Position numbers and translations under genes: made by a program. From positions 992,001 through 1,056,000 of the forward strand of contig JAFFSR010000009.1 in the NCBI GenBank assembly GCA_017163975.1: a stretch of 64,000 nt of DNA. Direction: 5' to 3'. Position 1 is the first letter of the stretch. Every line of letters begins with the position of its first letter. Positions 1 through 10,920 of this stretch are shown one piece after another. The DNA is from Anastatus disparis. Its lineage: Eukaryota; Arthropoda; Insecta; Hymenoptera; Eupelmidae. The notes under the pieces were generated by a model. It was not told where the DNA came from, searched no databases, and saw only the letters and a program-made list of their open reading frames with translations.

Positions 1-2
1 AA

Positions 3-2607
3 CTTAACACAATTGACTATCTCAGTGATCATAAAGCGATCCAACTAATAATTAACCTACAATTCAATGACTTGGAATTTGACCCTATTGAGACAAAATT
101 CATAAAAAATTTTAAACAAACAAATTGGAATAAATTCCAAAAACACATATTAAATAACTATCAAATTAAAATACCAAATAATAAAAATTTAACTAATCAA
201 GAAATTGACACACATATAAAAACAATCTCAGATAATATTACCCAAACAATTAATAAAATCGTTCCAAACTTCAAACATAATAATAGCACTGAAAAATACG
301 CTAACAAAAAAATAAACAATTTAACAAATATAAAATCGAAATTAATAACAAAACTTAACAACTATAAAAAAAAACTAAACCCTAATAATATAAACAGTAA
401 AAACATTATTAAAAACATTAAGGATGAAATAAAAGCCATCACATATGAAATAGACAAAGCATTCTCAATATCGGTCAATAAATACTGGGCCAATAAAGCA
501 ACAAATATTGATTATAAAAACAGTGAAACCTTTTTTCCTGACATTAACAAAATGTTCAGAAATAAGTCAGCTAACGAAATAGAGTCCCTTCATATAAATG
601 AAAACAATTTAAAATGTTTCAATGAAACCAACATTGATATAACCAAACTAAACAAACTAAATAATAAATTCATCATTGATGACACACAACAAATAAACGA
701 TATTCTCGCTTGGAACTACGCGTTAATCAATGCAAAAAAAAATATAGATCAAAATAATAAATTTCACCAGTTAATTTTAAACAAAGTTAAATCCTACTTT
801 AATCAACACAAAATTGACGAGAGCAACACCATCTGTCAGTTCAGTGATAACAACACTGCAATAAACCCCACTTATTCAAGCAAACGTAAAATATTCTGCT
901 CACCGCAAGAGGTTGTAAATATCCTCAAAAAATTAAAAAATAAGACTTCATTCGGAATTGATGAAATCCCCAATGCGGTTCTAAAAAAACTTCCTGCGAA
1001 AATAATACGAGATTACACAATAATTTTTAACAATTTATTAAATAACTGCCACTATCCTGGCATCTGGAAGTACGCTAAAATAGTACCAATACTAAAAAGG
1101 GCAAAGACCCAACCTCCCTCAAAGTTATAGACCAATAAGTCTACTGCCCAATATAAGCAAAGTATTTGAGGCCCTTATCAACAACCAAATTACTTATTTT
1201 TCTGATGAAAATCAAATCATACCCCCGCAACAGTTTGGATTTCGCTATCAGCACTCTACAACTCATGCGGTCAATAAATTCTTATCTGATACCTACCGTC
1301 ATCTTAATAACCACCAAATGGTCGCTGCATGCCTTGTAGACCTCGAAAAGGCATTTGACTCTGTGTGGATAACGGGTCTCATATATAAACTAATAAAATA
1401 TAACTTTCCACACAACCTAATTAATATTATAAATCAGATGCTCAATGATAGAAAAATTTTTGTATCAAACAAAAACATTTTCTCCAAACTGTTTAATATC
1501 ACTGAGGGCCTACTCCAAGGCACCGTTAATTCTCCTACGTTATTCAACATCAACACAAGTAGCTTACTTAAACTTTTTAATCTCAATAAAGATCAAGGAT
1601 CATATGCAATAGCATTTGCCGACGACCTTCTTGTATATGCTGCAGGAAAGAAACTCGACCTTATCAAAGAAAATCTTGAATCAATAATCAACAAAATAAA
1701 TAATTATTATAAAAATTGGTTTCTAAAAATCAACCCCGACAAATGTGAAACGATCCTCTTACGTCTTCCTATTGAAAGAACCAGTAAATCTGATAAAACC
1801 AATTGGAAAAACTTCCAAATACAAATAACGATCAACGAAACCACAACAACTCCAATCCCTCATAAAAACTCAGTGAAATATTTGGGAATACATATAGATA
1901 ACCTAATGAGACTATCAAACCATCCGCTTACACAACTAAAAAAAGCCAGACAAGCCTTCTATTCACTAAGTAAACTATTTTACTCAAGGTACTTAGATAA
2001 AAAAACTAAAATTATTTGTTATTCCTTAATAGTTCGTCCCATTATTACATATGCTGCACCAATATGGTACAACCAAAGTGCCAGCACCATGGAAAAACTG
2101 AGAGTGTTTGAAAGAACATGCATCAGAACATGCCTAAAAACCTATCGAACAGCTCAATCCAACTACTTAAAATATGTCTCTAACAAAAATCTTTATAAAC
2201 AATGTGATATTCAAAGAATTGATAATTTTATTATTAAAATATGTAGAAACTACTTTGCCAACTGTATATACAACACCAACCCAATAATTAATAAAATTAC
2301 TGAAATAAATTATCAATATGCCAACGCATGTCTCAGAACAGGGTACATCCCACCTGAAACATTCATCTTGCTAGACCAGCAAAACCTCATTCAAAACTAC
2401 ATAAACATTCCTATCATCTATCACTTTATTAGACATAAAAACAATAAAAAAATTTTATTTAAGTCAAACTCAAAGGAACTCAAATATTCACAAGTAATTA
2501 CTCCTCGTGACCGTAACGATGTCTCCCGAATGAACACCAACAAATATTGGTGGATAACAGACGAAAGGTTGTTAGACGAATTAAGAAGAAGATCTAAAAA
2601 AAAATAA
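3..2607 (+). pseudogene. LINE ORF2: endonuclease C-terminus plus reverse transcriptase, two frameshifts, 5' partial
   Basis: This protein nicks target DNA and reverse-transcribes the element's RNA at the nick. The frame is open from base 3 and begins with the end of an APE-type endonuclease: the SDH motif at 24-32 is the conserved Ser-Asp-His triad. An Asn/Lys-rich linker follows. RT motifs then appear in order: the KTSFGIDEIPNAVLKK block near 942-990, VDLEKAFDSVW near 1336-1368, GLLQGTVNSPTLFNI near 1507-1551, and catalytic FADD with its Asp pair at 1621-1626. A KYLGI motif follows near 1880, then a basic C-terminus. The frame breaks in the A runs at 1094-1098 and 1121-1123. Each break is explained by one missing A, and between them and downstream the protein reads on without stops. 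The frame ends at the TAA of 2605-2607. The breaks may be assembly errors, so the copy might be intact. Confidence 0.88.
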
Positions 2608-3270
2608 AATAGCAATTATTGTAAAAAAAGTTCCAGCGTAAAGAAAATATGTATCTCCTGAACTACAAAATAAATGTAAAAACACGTACTTCTAGGAAAC
2701 AAAGAAATTGTACACCAATGCTTGGTACGACGCAATCACACACATGAAAAGTAATATGTAAAAAATAAAAAATCCTTCACCTCTTTACTATTAAGTGTTT
2801 AAAAATAAGATCAATACTAAAAATTAAACGATTTAGCTCAGCGACTCACTAACAAATTCTTACACAAAAAGCAGTCTCGATAGCTTCTTCTTATAATATT
2901 AAAATAGCAGATATTGTACATCTGGAAAACCTTTCTGTAAATATGTAAATAGCACTAACTACTAGTTTATAAGCTCTTTAAACAAAAGTTTTAGTTGGTT
3001 TTTTTTAGAACTTTTCCAACTTCCTAGAATCCAAATTATTCTTTTGCCTATCCAATTTCTTATAGAAACCAGGCTCATAAATAAAAATGAACTTTAAATA
3101 AAAAACATCAGTCAAAGTACATCCTGCGAGTACTTACAGCTTAGAAAGTCAACAGAATGAACATTAAATCAAAAAAAAAATTATTATGTACACGTTAATT
3201 TGTTTGGTGTAATAAATTTGTATGTAATGTTTTATTTCTCAAATAAACAAATAAATAAAAAAAAAAAAAA
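2608..3270 (+). other. LINE 3' UTR and poly(A)
   Basis: AT-rich non-coding tail of the LINE, with AATAAA at 3211-3216 and an A run at about 3258-3270. No ORF or stable structure is obvious. The last A residues plus GTGAT form one copy of the target duplication of the SINE that follows. Confidence 0.75.
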
Positions 3271-3460
3271 GTGATGGATTCGTAATCTCGAGGTTCCGAG
3301 TTCGAATCCCGCTCTCAGCCAATTGATACAAGCACCGCTGTACGTAACATGTGCTGAAGTTCACAAACACACTGACGACCTTCGTTGCTAATTAGCATCA
3401 ATATGATAGCATAAATACAGTGACGTTAAAATAAAAAAAAATAAAAAATAAAAAAGTGAT
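3265..3460 (+). mobile_element. tRNA-derived SINE copy 1, 5'-truncated, inserted in LINE poly(A)
   Basis: The body at 3276-3449 matches the other four SINE copies from the anticodon-arm region onward. It includes the B-box-like GTTCGAATCC, the ACAAGCACC block, the GCTAATTAGCAT block and the end motif ATACAGTGACGTTAAA with an A-rich tail. The A-box half is missing. An 11-base direct repeat, AAAAAAGTGAT, flanks it at 3265-3275 and 3450-3460. This is the expected target-site duplication of a LINE-driven insertion. The SINE therefore arrived after the LINE. The GAT of the left repeat could also belong to the SINE, so the duplication is 8 to 11 bases. Confidence 0.85.
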
Positions 3461-5577
3461 ATCACAGACATAACAATAGGTGCGATAATGCTGTACACAA
3501 ATATTAATTTTTTTTAAAATAATGATAAATTTCATTTAAACTTTTTCTTTTTTGTTTTTGTAATTAATTTTATTGAACTATTTCGTCGATCAATAATAAG
3601 TTTATTTATTTAAAATATTTTCTAAAAATAATTTATTTTATTTTTGTTTTTTTACAATTTATCTTCTATTTATTCAAAATATGATCAATTTTAACAATAT
3701 AAATATTTTTCTCATGAATAAAACTAAGTTCTCAAAAATAAAAAAAATAAATAAAGTATTTAAACCGAAAAAATGAGTTTTAATAATTAATCCAATATAC
3801 TCGTAAGATCAAAATATATAAATTAAAGAGATGCAACTATTTGGAAAAGAGATTCTAAAAAATAAAATTTTGAAATTCTTAAAAACAAATTGACCTCATG
3901 AATTGTTCATAAAACTTTCCAACATTTATTATGATTCTAAACTATATTGTGAATTTTTAAAGTGATCGAATTAGATTTACTCGAGTTATCGAAGATTATA
4001 GAAAAACTATTTTGTTTTTCACAAAAATCGTTTTTCCAAGATAAATATAGACGATAAGATCTTGAAAATTCAATAGAATATAGTATGTATTAGCAACAAC
4101 AATTCGTTAAAATTTCATCAACTTTTATCGTACAGTTTCAAAGTTGTAACACTTTATTAAAAAAGTAATGTTTCTCTATATAGTAAAAGGACGGCAATAG
4201 CTATCTGAAAAATTTTTGACGGTATTCGTAAAAAATTATCGGCGTTTGATTTTTATATACAAAACATACTTTTCATAACGATAATCTTTTACAATTTAAA
4301 TCTAGAAGTATTACATAGCGCCTATGTATATTGCAATAGAATTTAAAACTTTGATAATTAATTTTCATACAGTGTCATTTATTGACAAATCGTTTAAACC
4401 ATAAGCAAGTTTTTTAATCTTTGAAGCGTGAGGCTTGTACATGACCAGAATTTAGATTTTTACAATAAAAAAACGTAACAAGTTTAATTGATTGAACCAA
4501 AAGTGGATAACACTTTTCTTAAAAAGGAAACGCTTAATGTTATTTAGGAATGGAAAGTCGAATGAATTGGTTTCCAGCATTCTTGACATTACGGTTGAAA
4601 AATATTTACAGCAGGATTTGGGTTGTACGTCGATTATAGATTCTAAATTGTCATAAATACTTTTACCAAAGTTTTTTACTTAATCGCTCCTTCGCGTTCG
4701 ACTGAAAAAAAGCGGTAATAACAAAGTTATAACATCAAAGTTGAAGGAGGTATGGAAAAAGAATAAAAGAATGATTGATCGATTGATTTTATTTACTTAT
4801 GTCGACGCTATTAATTCAGCCGAGCAAAAGAAGCAATAAGAAACACGCGAAAACTAGACGGACGAAAAAGAGAAAGATAAAGGATTAGAGAATAACGAAA
4901 AGGATATAGTTTTTGCTATATCTAGACTATACTCTCTTTTGCGATGTTATACCGTACTCGTAGTAATATCCACTGTTGTGTTTTTTTTTTTTTTTTGCAC
5001 TCGCTTTTCTCATCGCTCTCTTTCTCTCGTTTTTTTTTTCTAGTTTTAGCTTCGTGTTTCGTGAGAGCAACGCTTTGACGATTCAGTACCGAGCGCGAAT
5101 GCATCAACGCTGTACGCCAGGGGATTAACCCTCTCCTGGAATTTATGAGTACTTTGCCAGTACAGATCGTATATTGAATAACATAACGAAGTATCTGCAT
5201 CGTGTTTTTCTCTCTTTCCCTTTACTCGCTCACTTCATCGGATGAGCTAGGGTTTTTTTTTTTGTATTTTAAGCTTCCCTGTTACTTGTTTTTTAACCTT
5301 TCTGTTTTATCTTTATCCTATACCACTCTCCGATGAACTACGAGTAATCATGTCTAAATTCAAAATTCTTTGTATTTTAACTCAACTTTTGACTTTGTAT
5401 TTGTAAAGTATATCATTACAGAAGAATAGTTGTTTCATAAAATTAATCTGTTTTAAATCTGATTATTATTTTAGTTATTATTGTACACAGGAAACATCTC
5501 ATATCAACTGCCTTTACGTAGCACACGAGCGTCGAATAATGCTATCTGTAATTCATGCTTAATATAGGAAAATGTAA
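3461..5577. other. AT-rich non-coding DNA
   Basis: No coding frame with recognisable content. A slightly GC-richer stretch with CT/T runs lies at about 4680-5350. The 92-codon minus-strand frame there (4922-5200) is low-complexity Lys/Glu translated from pyrimidine tracts and is not credible. Confidence 0.5.
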
Positions 5578-6256
5578 ATCAAAATATACAAAATATATTT
5601 TCAGTGTATTTTTCGTTTTATATATCTCAAAAAGTATATTTAAAAATTTTTTAATGGTTTAGATTTAATGATAAGCATTTTTTCTATTTAAAAAGTTATT
5701 ATCTCGAAAGTTCTCAGATTTTTTCTGTGGGAAATAAATATGAATTAATTTTAGCGCGTGGTATAGTGAAACAAATAATTTAACTTGGGTTTGCAATTAG
5801 AAAATTTGCTTAAAAAAATATATAAATTATGTCTTCAATGTATTTTTTTTCTCAGCTTTGCAGCTGTAAGATCAGATTTTTTACGAAATTTTAGATTTTC
5901 TTATATCTCCATAAATATATTACAAAATTTTTTTCTTATAAAAGTCAGTTATAATCAATAAAATCTGGCATGTGCTTCACCGCACCGCGCGTAAAGACGA
6001 TTCTGAGACTATTTAACCTTCTATTCCTTATATAAAATCTTCAAAGTACTCTCTTCACTCTTTTGAAAGTAAACTTTTTATGTAGAAAATGTTCAGTTTC
6101 CGATCTAAGTCATAAAAAAATATTAAAAATATACTTTCAGAGATATAAAATATTTTGTGGTTTTTAAAGGAAAAAACGGAAAATTTCGGAAAATTCAACT
6201 TTATTATTGGAAAACTGAGAAAAAAATACAGCGAAAATATATTTTGTATATTTTAT
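5578..6256. repeat. Degenerate inverted-repeat element (possible MITE)
   Basis: Bases 5581-5672 reappear inverted at about 6103-6255. The outermost 35 bases are nearly identical, including the inverted match of AAAATATACAAAATATATTTT. The inner part resumes after an extra segment of about 60 bases in the right arm. A third, weaker module in the left-arm orientation lies at about 5835-5935. No clear target duplication was found. The AT-rich content makes chance similarity a concern for the inner parts, but not for the outer block. Confidence 0.45.
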
Positions 6257-7775
6257 TAGATATATTTTTGTATATCGTTTAAATTAGTTACAATTGCATA
6301 ATTTAATGTTCATGTATAGTATATCAGTACAAATATTTGCAGTTATACTACTTCAAAATATTTATTCATAAACATAACTAAAGTGTCTAATATCCAACTG
6401 AAATTTATTTCTATAAGAACTATAACTCAAGGCAATTAATCTTGCTTACAATTTACACTTCATAATTCTGATATATTAATAAAAAATATCATAAAATTTT
6501 ATCCTTACCAAGGTTGAAAAAAAATAAAATTTCCCCTAAAAAGCCACGAAGTGTACTCATACGTCAAGAAGCTTCCACCCCCCAAAGTCATCAAGCAACC
6601 TGTCCATAAACGTGTTTAACACCAAGGGACATGCTCAAGGGAAGAAGTAACCCCTTTCACAGTTTTCCCTCTTTTTGTACTTTTAATATTAAAAGCCTCA
6701 TACGTCCTTGGGTCTTGTCATTCGCCTCTGGCACATAGATTTGCATAATAAATAAGGCACGGCTTTAAAAGTAGTGTACATCTTGGGAATTCTGGCCTTC
6801 ATACCTAACCTCGGTTATACACACACACACACACACACAAACTCTATGAAATTGCTTGAAAAATTTTAAAATTAACCTCAACCATGTGACTTGCATTACG
6901 TTAAATCCATAATGCAGATCCACTAACTTCTGATCAAATAACTTCTTTTTCAACTTTTTTTCTACTTTTGTGTAGGAACAAAAAAATTTCGGGTTTAAAT
7001 GAAAAATAAGAGGATTACTAGATGGCGAATGAAAATATATACCATGCAGTTTAAGGTTAATGGCTTTGGAGTCTGCGAACTTTCTTTCTCAGCTATTCTA
7101 CAGACGTGTATATATATATATACATCGACCTGTGGCTCAATGCTGGAACTTTTGCTGAATTAAACGATGCCCTATGATGCTCTTCTTTTTTTTTTTATCA
7201 TAAACTCGACGTACGCTAGTTTTATTTTACTTTCCTTGCTTTATTTGACTTTGGAGAAATTGTTTTTCATAAGCGCCATTATGTCTGATGACTTTTATAG
7301 CCCCCTTTTTTCCAAGTGTTTTTATAATGACTTTTTATGATAGTAAACAGTCGCAAAATAAACAATTACATAATTTCTAAATCTAGTGTAAAGAAAAATT
7401 ATTGGAACTTTTTATTTATCTTTATTTTTTTACTATTTTGTTATTATTATATACATACATTTCATTTATTATATGACTTTATATTTTTTATTAATCAAAA
7501 TTTATATGATCATTCAATTAAAAGTTATCTTGTCTTATATTAACTCTGAAAATTATTGACCTTTCTAAGGTTGTAAAATCACTTATGTGACTCGATTCTT
7601 AGTGAATATTTCACCCTCGATCAATCCAGGATATTAATTGTGTAAAAATATTTCTTTATTTAACATTTGTGAAGTGTAATATATTTTATTTGATTGATTA
7701 TTCTAATATAATAATTCTAAAACTTTTATATACGGAGGGATTAAGGTAAATGTGGAGGGGTGCGAAGGGGTATGT
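6257..7775. other. AT-rich non-coding DNA with an (AC)n microsatellite
   Basis: Only simple-sequence features are visible: an (AC)10 run at 6819-6838 and a TA run near 7090-7105. The short frames at 6765-6953 (minus) and 7337-7543 (plus) are low-complexity and have no recognisable domain. Confidence 0.5.
6819..6838. repeat. (AC)10 microsatellite
   Basis: Uninterrupted AC dinucleotides. They are read as Val-Cys repeats in the minus-strand frame across it. Confidence 0.95.
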
Positions 7776-7875
7776 AAAGCAAATATTAAAAATTACAATA
7801 TTTTTATGGTGAAATATGCGGAGCAAATATAAAAATTACAATATTTTTGTGGTGCGATATACGGAGCAAATTTAT
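7776..7875 (+). repeat. Imperfect tandem duplication, period about 46 bp
   Basis: Two and a partial third unit of the pattern AGCAAATATnAAAAATTACAATATTTTT followed by GTGnnATATnCGG. The units differ at several positions. The surrounding 7730-8000 is unusually G-rich on the plus strand. Confidence 0.55.
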
Positions 7876-9465
7876 CATAGAAGTAATAATATATTATTTT
7901 GCCGAGCAACCTATACGAAGAGGCAACATGTAAATGAGCATTTAAAATAATTGTGAAGGGGAAGGGGACGGAGCAACGCAGAGGGGGTGGAGAGGAATAT
8001 TTAATTTTTTATTTTTTGGAGTAGGTAATTTTATCAATAAAAGACTTCTGTGTAAGATCCAAATTAATTATAAAAGCATAGATCTGAATTAATTATCAAT
8101 TTTTTGTAAGAAATCGGGAAATTTCTTTTTTTCTCATTAGTTCGTTTTAATTAATAACACAGGTATGAGGTTCCTTTACAATAAAATTGCAAATTTTTTC
8201 TTTTCTATCAAGCGAACGTAAAGCCCTTTGTATCTTTGGGTATTATCCGATTAACGATCATTTTGTTCGCGGTGCAATAGCTATAATTTATCGGCGAGTT
8301 CATTGCTTGCTGCCTCTATTCTTTTAACTTTTTTAACAAGAAAAGCTTTGTGATGAAATTTTTTTTTAATTTTAGATCTTTTTCTGCTCTTAATAATACT
8401 ATATAAATTTTATGGAAATGATTATATCAAGACCATGCGGCACGTAATTCTTGATAAATACTTCATTTTACTACATCAATACTGTTTTAACTTCAAAATT
8501 TATTTTTATGATTCAATAAATTTTATTAAATATCACACATATATAATTTCATTATTCTGACATAATCTATGAAAAAATCAGTAAAAACGTTAAGTTTTTT
8601 TTAAAATTTTCATTGCTTAAAAATAATTTGATAAAACATAACTTTTAAGTCTGATCAGTAACTATTTTAACAATAAAAAATAATTACACTCCAATTACTC
8701 AATACTTTTTTATTGATTATTAAATTCATTTAAATTTATTTATATTTTTATTATAGTTAAATGAGAATATTAAATTTAAATAGAAAAACACTAACATTTC
8801 ATCCGTTCTAGTTCTTTAAACTATAAATTTTAAAATCAATAGCGCATATATTTAACTGATCAACAACTATATACAGTAATATGTACATTTCAATATTTAA
8901 ATTCATTCTTCCAAACTATATTTATCAAAACAGTAAAATAGGGCAAATATTTACTAGGAGAATATGAAAATTTTGGATTGTGGATTTGCCTAAAACCACG
9001 GAAAATGTTGATTTACACAAAATTTTAAAAAAATCATAGTTAAAAATGTGAATGTTAAATATTTGTAAAATTATAGTATAAAATAGCAATTATAAATAAA
9101 TTAAGATTTTTTAAAATTGAACTTAAGCATGAAATTTTATTTTATTTTTATTTATGACTATTGATAATTTGGTTCCAATTGATGTTTTTCAATGTTATAA
9201 AAGTTTGAAGATAATAAAAAATATTTACCCTTAATTTAACTATATATTCAATTGTGAAATGGTCTGATGAATAAATTTCAGTCTGATGATATTCAATTTG
9301 TGTACTTCAGACCATCCGAAAATTGTTCATCCGGAATTTCAGTTTTTGAATCAAAACTTTTGGGATTTTAAATTTCTTATTTTCAGACTTTATGTTAAGT
9401 GATAATATGAATTTCAACTATCTCAATTTCAGCCAGTTTTTATTTTTATATTAAAAAAAAAAAAA
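7876..9465. other. AT-rich non-coding DNA
   Basis: No coding frame, RNA gene or element ends recognised. A GC-richer patch at about 8205-8325 has TAAT-type homeodomain cores but nothing decisive. Confidence 0.45.
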
Positions 9466-9638
9466 TTATTTAACGTTGTTGGATTTATGCTATCATTGTG
9501 ATGCTAATTAACGTTAGAAGTGTTCAGCATGTTTATAAACGAAGTATATGTAACATATAGTGGTGCTTCGATCAATCGGCTGAGATCGGGATTCGAACTC
9601 GAGGCTTTTGCTCTGCCAAGTGAGCCACTCAGACCTCT
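9466..9638 (-). mobile_element. tRNA-derived SINE copy 2
   Basis: Read on the minus strand it starts GAGGTCT, then GTGGCTCACTTGG (A box), GAGTTCGAATCCC (B box), GCACCACTATATG, GCTGAACACTTC, TTAATTAGCATC and ATGATAGCATAAAT, and ends ACGTTAAATA. It lacks several bases of the anticodon arm compared with copies 3 and 4. Its 3' tail is T-rich rather than A-rich on the element strand, which is odd for this family. Confidence 0.8.
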
Positions 9639-9639
9639 T

Positions 9640-10269
9640 TTAACATGATTTTCTTTGTATTGTTAGAAAGCTTAAAATTCAGTATTTTAATATGTACTAT
9701 TTGCAATATATCACTTTCTGAGTTTTTAAAATATTTACGAAAGATATTTTTTAAATGATTTTTCATATATTATTTTCATAAACGCGCGTAGCAAAAGAAA
9801 AGTCGGAAGAGCTACCTTAATTTACAGTTTTTTTCTTAAACTTTTTATATAGTTTTGGTGAACGTTGGAGTTAAACTTTGTCATTTTCCATATTATTAAG
9901 TAAAAAATTCTCGTTATTTCAACAAAAGCTATTATTAGAAGTTCTGACGCTATCCTGGTGGGTCTAACTTAACTTAAATAGAATTGAACATTAATAACGA
10001 TTTATGTTTACGCAGAATAAACTTTTAATTAAAAATTATCCGATTGAAATTATACTTACATAAAAATAAAAAACTATTAAATAAGTTTATAGAGTATTCT
10101 AGATATTAGTTTACGAAACTTTAGAGTAAAGTTAAACAGTAAAGAATAAAGTAAATATTTTTTCTTCGATAAAGTTAAGGAGCTTGAATTTTTCATAAAA
10201 GTATTAGGTTGAGCAAAGTATATTTTTATCATTTCAACGATAATATGTTAAAGTAAATTTCTTAGTTTG
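9640..10269. other. AT-rich non-coding DNA
   Basis: Nothing recognisable beyond AT-rich sequence. No frame of useful length. Confidence 0.45.
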
Positions 10270-10920
10270 TAAGTCACAGCAATTAGAGAAAGAGAAAGAA
10301 AGTGGAAGAAAGAGCCAGATAGCTAGAGTAAGAACAGCCTCAAATATATCCCCTTAGCTCACCTCAATATCCAATTATCGCTAGAGCTTCTCTCTCTCGA
10401 TGTAAGAAGCTAGAGAAAGAGAGTGAGGTAAAGCGCAAACTTCTGTAAACTGCGCGACTGACAGCTCCAGCCAGCTCTCCTCGTATGAGCGAGAGAGAGA
10501 GAGGACCAGCAGACACTTCACAGAGAGAGGAAACTTGGCGCAGCTCGGCCTTGCACAAAGTGCTCGTAGAATGAGATATAATCTTGTAAGCGTCATAAAG
10601 GTATAGATATACGTACGTATATATATGCTTGAGGGCTTGAAAATTCATTGCTTCGCAACACTTGAATTCTAGTCGCCTTTACTCTCTCGCTTTATCTACC
10701 TTTTTCTCTTTCTCTAGCACTAGATACAGAGTGGTTTCGGTTCGATAATAACTAAGTAGAGGAGCGTTAAAATAATAGCGATTCTAGCTGTGTGCCCATA
10801 TAACCGAGCAAAATTAAAATGAATTTTCGGAAACAAGCCTAGGCGACGGAGCGTTGACTATATATAAACGCTGCCGTGCGCGAATTTCCACTGGATTATC
10901 TAGGACAACTCTCGTACCTC
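10270..10920 (+). promoter_or_regulatory. Candidate promoter: GAGA-rich island followed by a TATA box
   Basis: A GC-richer block carries many GAGAG/CTCTC motifs (for example 10278-10310, 10387-10425, 10487-10530). It is followed by TATATATAAA at 10859-10868 and then GC-rich sequence. Insect promoters often combine GAGA-factor sites and a TATA element. No downstream coding exon could be recognised, so this is a weak inference. The overlapping minus-strand frames are translations of the CT tracts. Confidence 0.2.

Larger units (their letters stand above)
1..3270 (+). mobile_element. Jockey-like non-LTR retrotransposon (LINE), 3' part, 5' end outside window
   Basis: The element enters the window inside its endonuclease domain and runs through reverse transcriptase, a 3' UTR of about 650 bases and a poly(A) run ending near 3270. 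An AATAAA signal lies at 3211-3216, about 40 bases before the A run. The ORF has the endonuclease, RT and C-terminal order of APE-type LINEs, and no RNase H domain follows the RT, which favours the jockey group over the I clade. Clade assignment is by eye. The 5' UTR, any ORF1 and the 5' target duplication lie outside the window. A SINE has landed in its poly(A). Confidence 0.9.

Noticed and set aside
2421..2615. Minus-strand 64-codon frame
   Set aside because: Antisense shadow of the LINE C-terminus.
10364..10648. Two overlapping minus-strand Ser/Leu/Arg-rich frames
   Set aside because: They are translations of the GAGA/CTCT motifs of the island.
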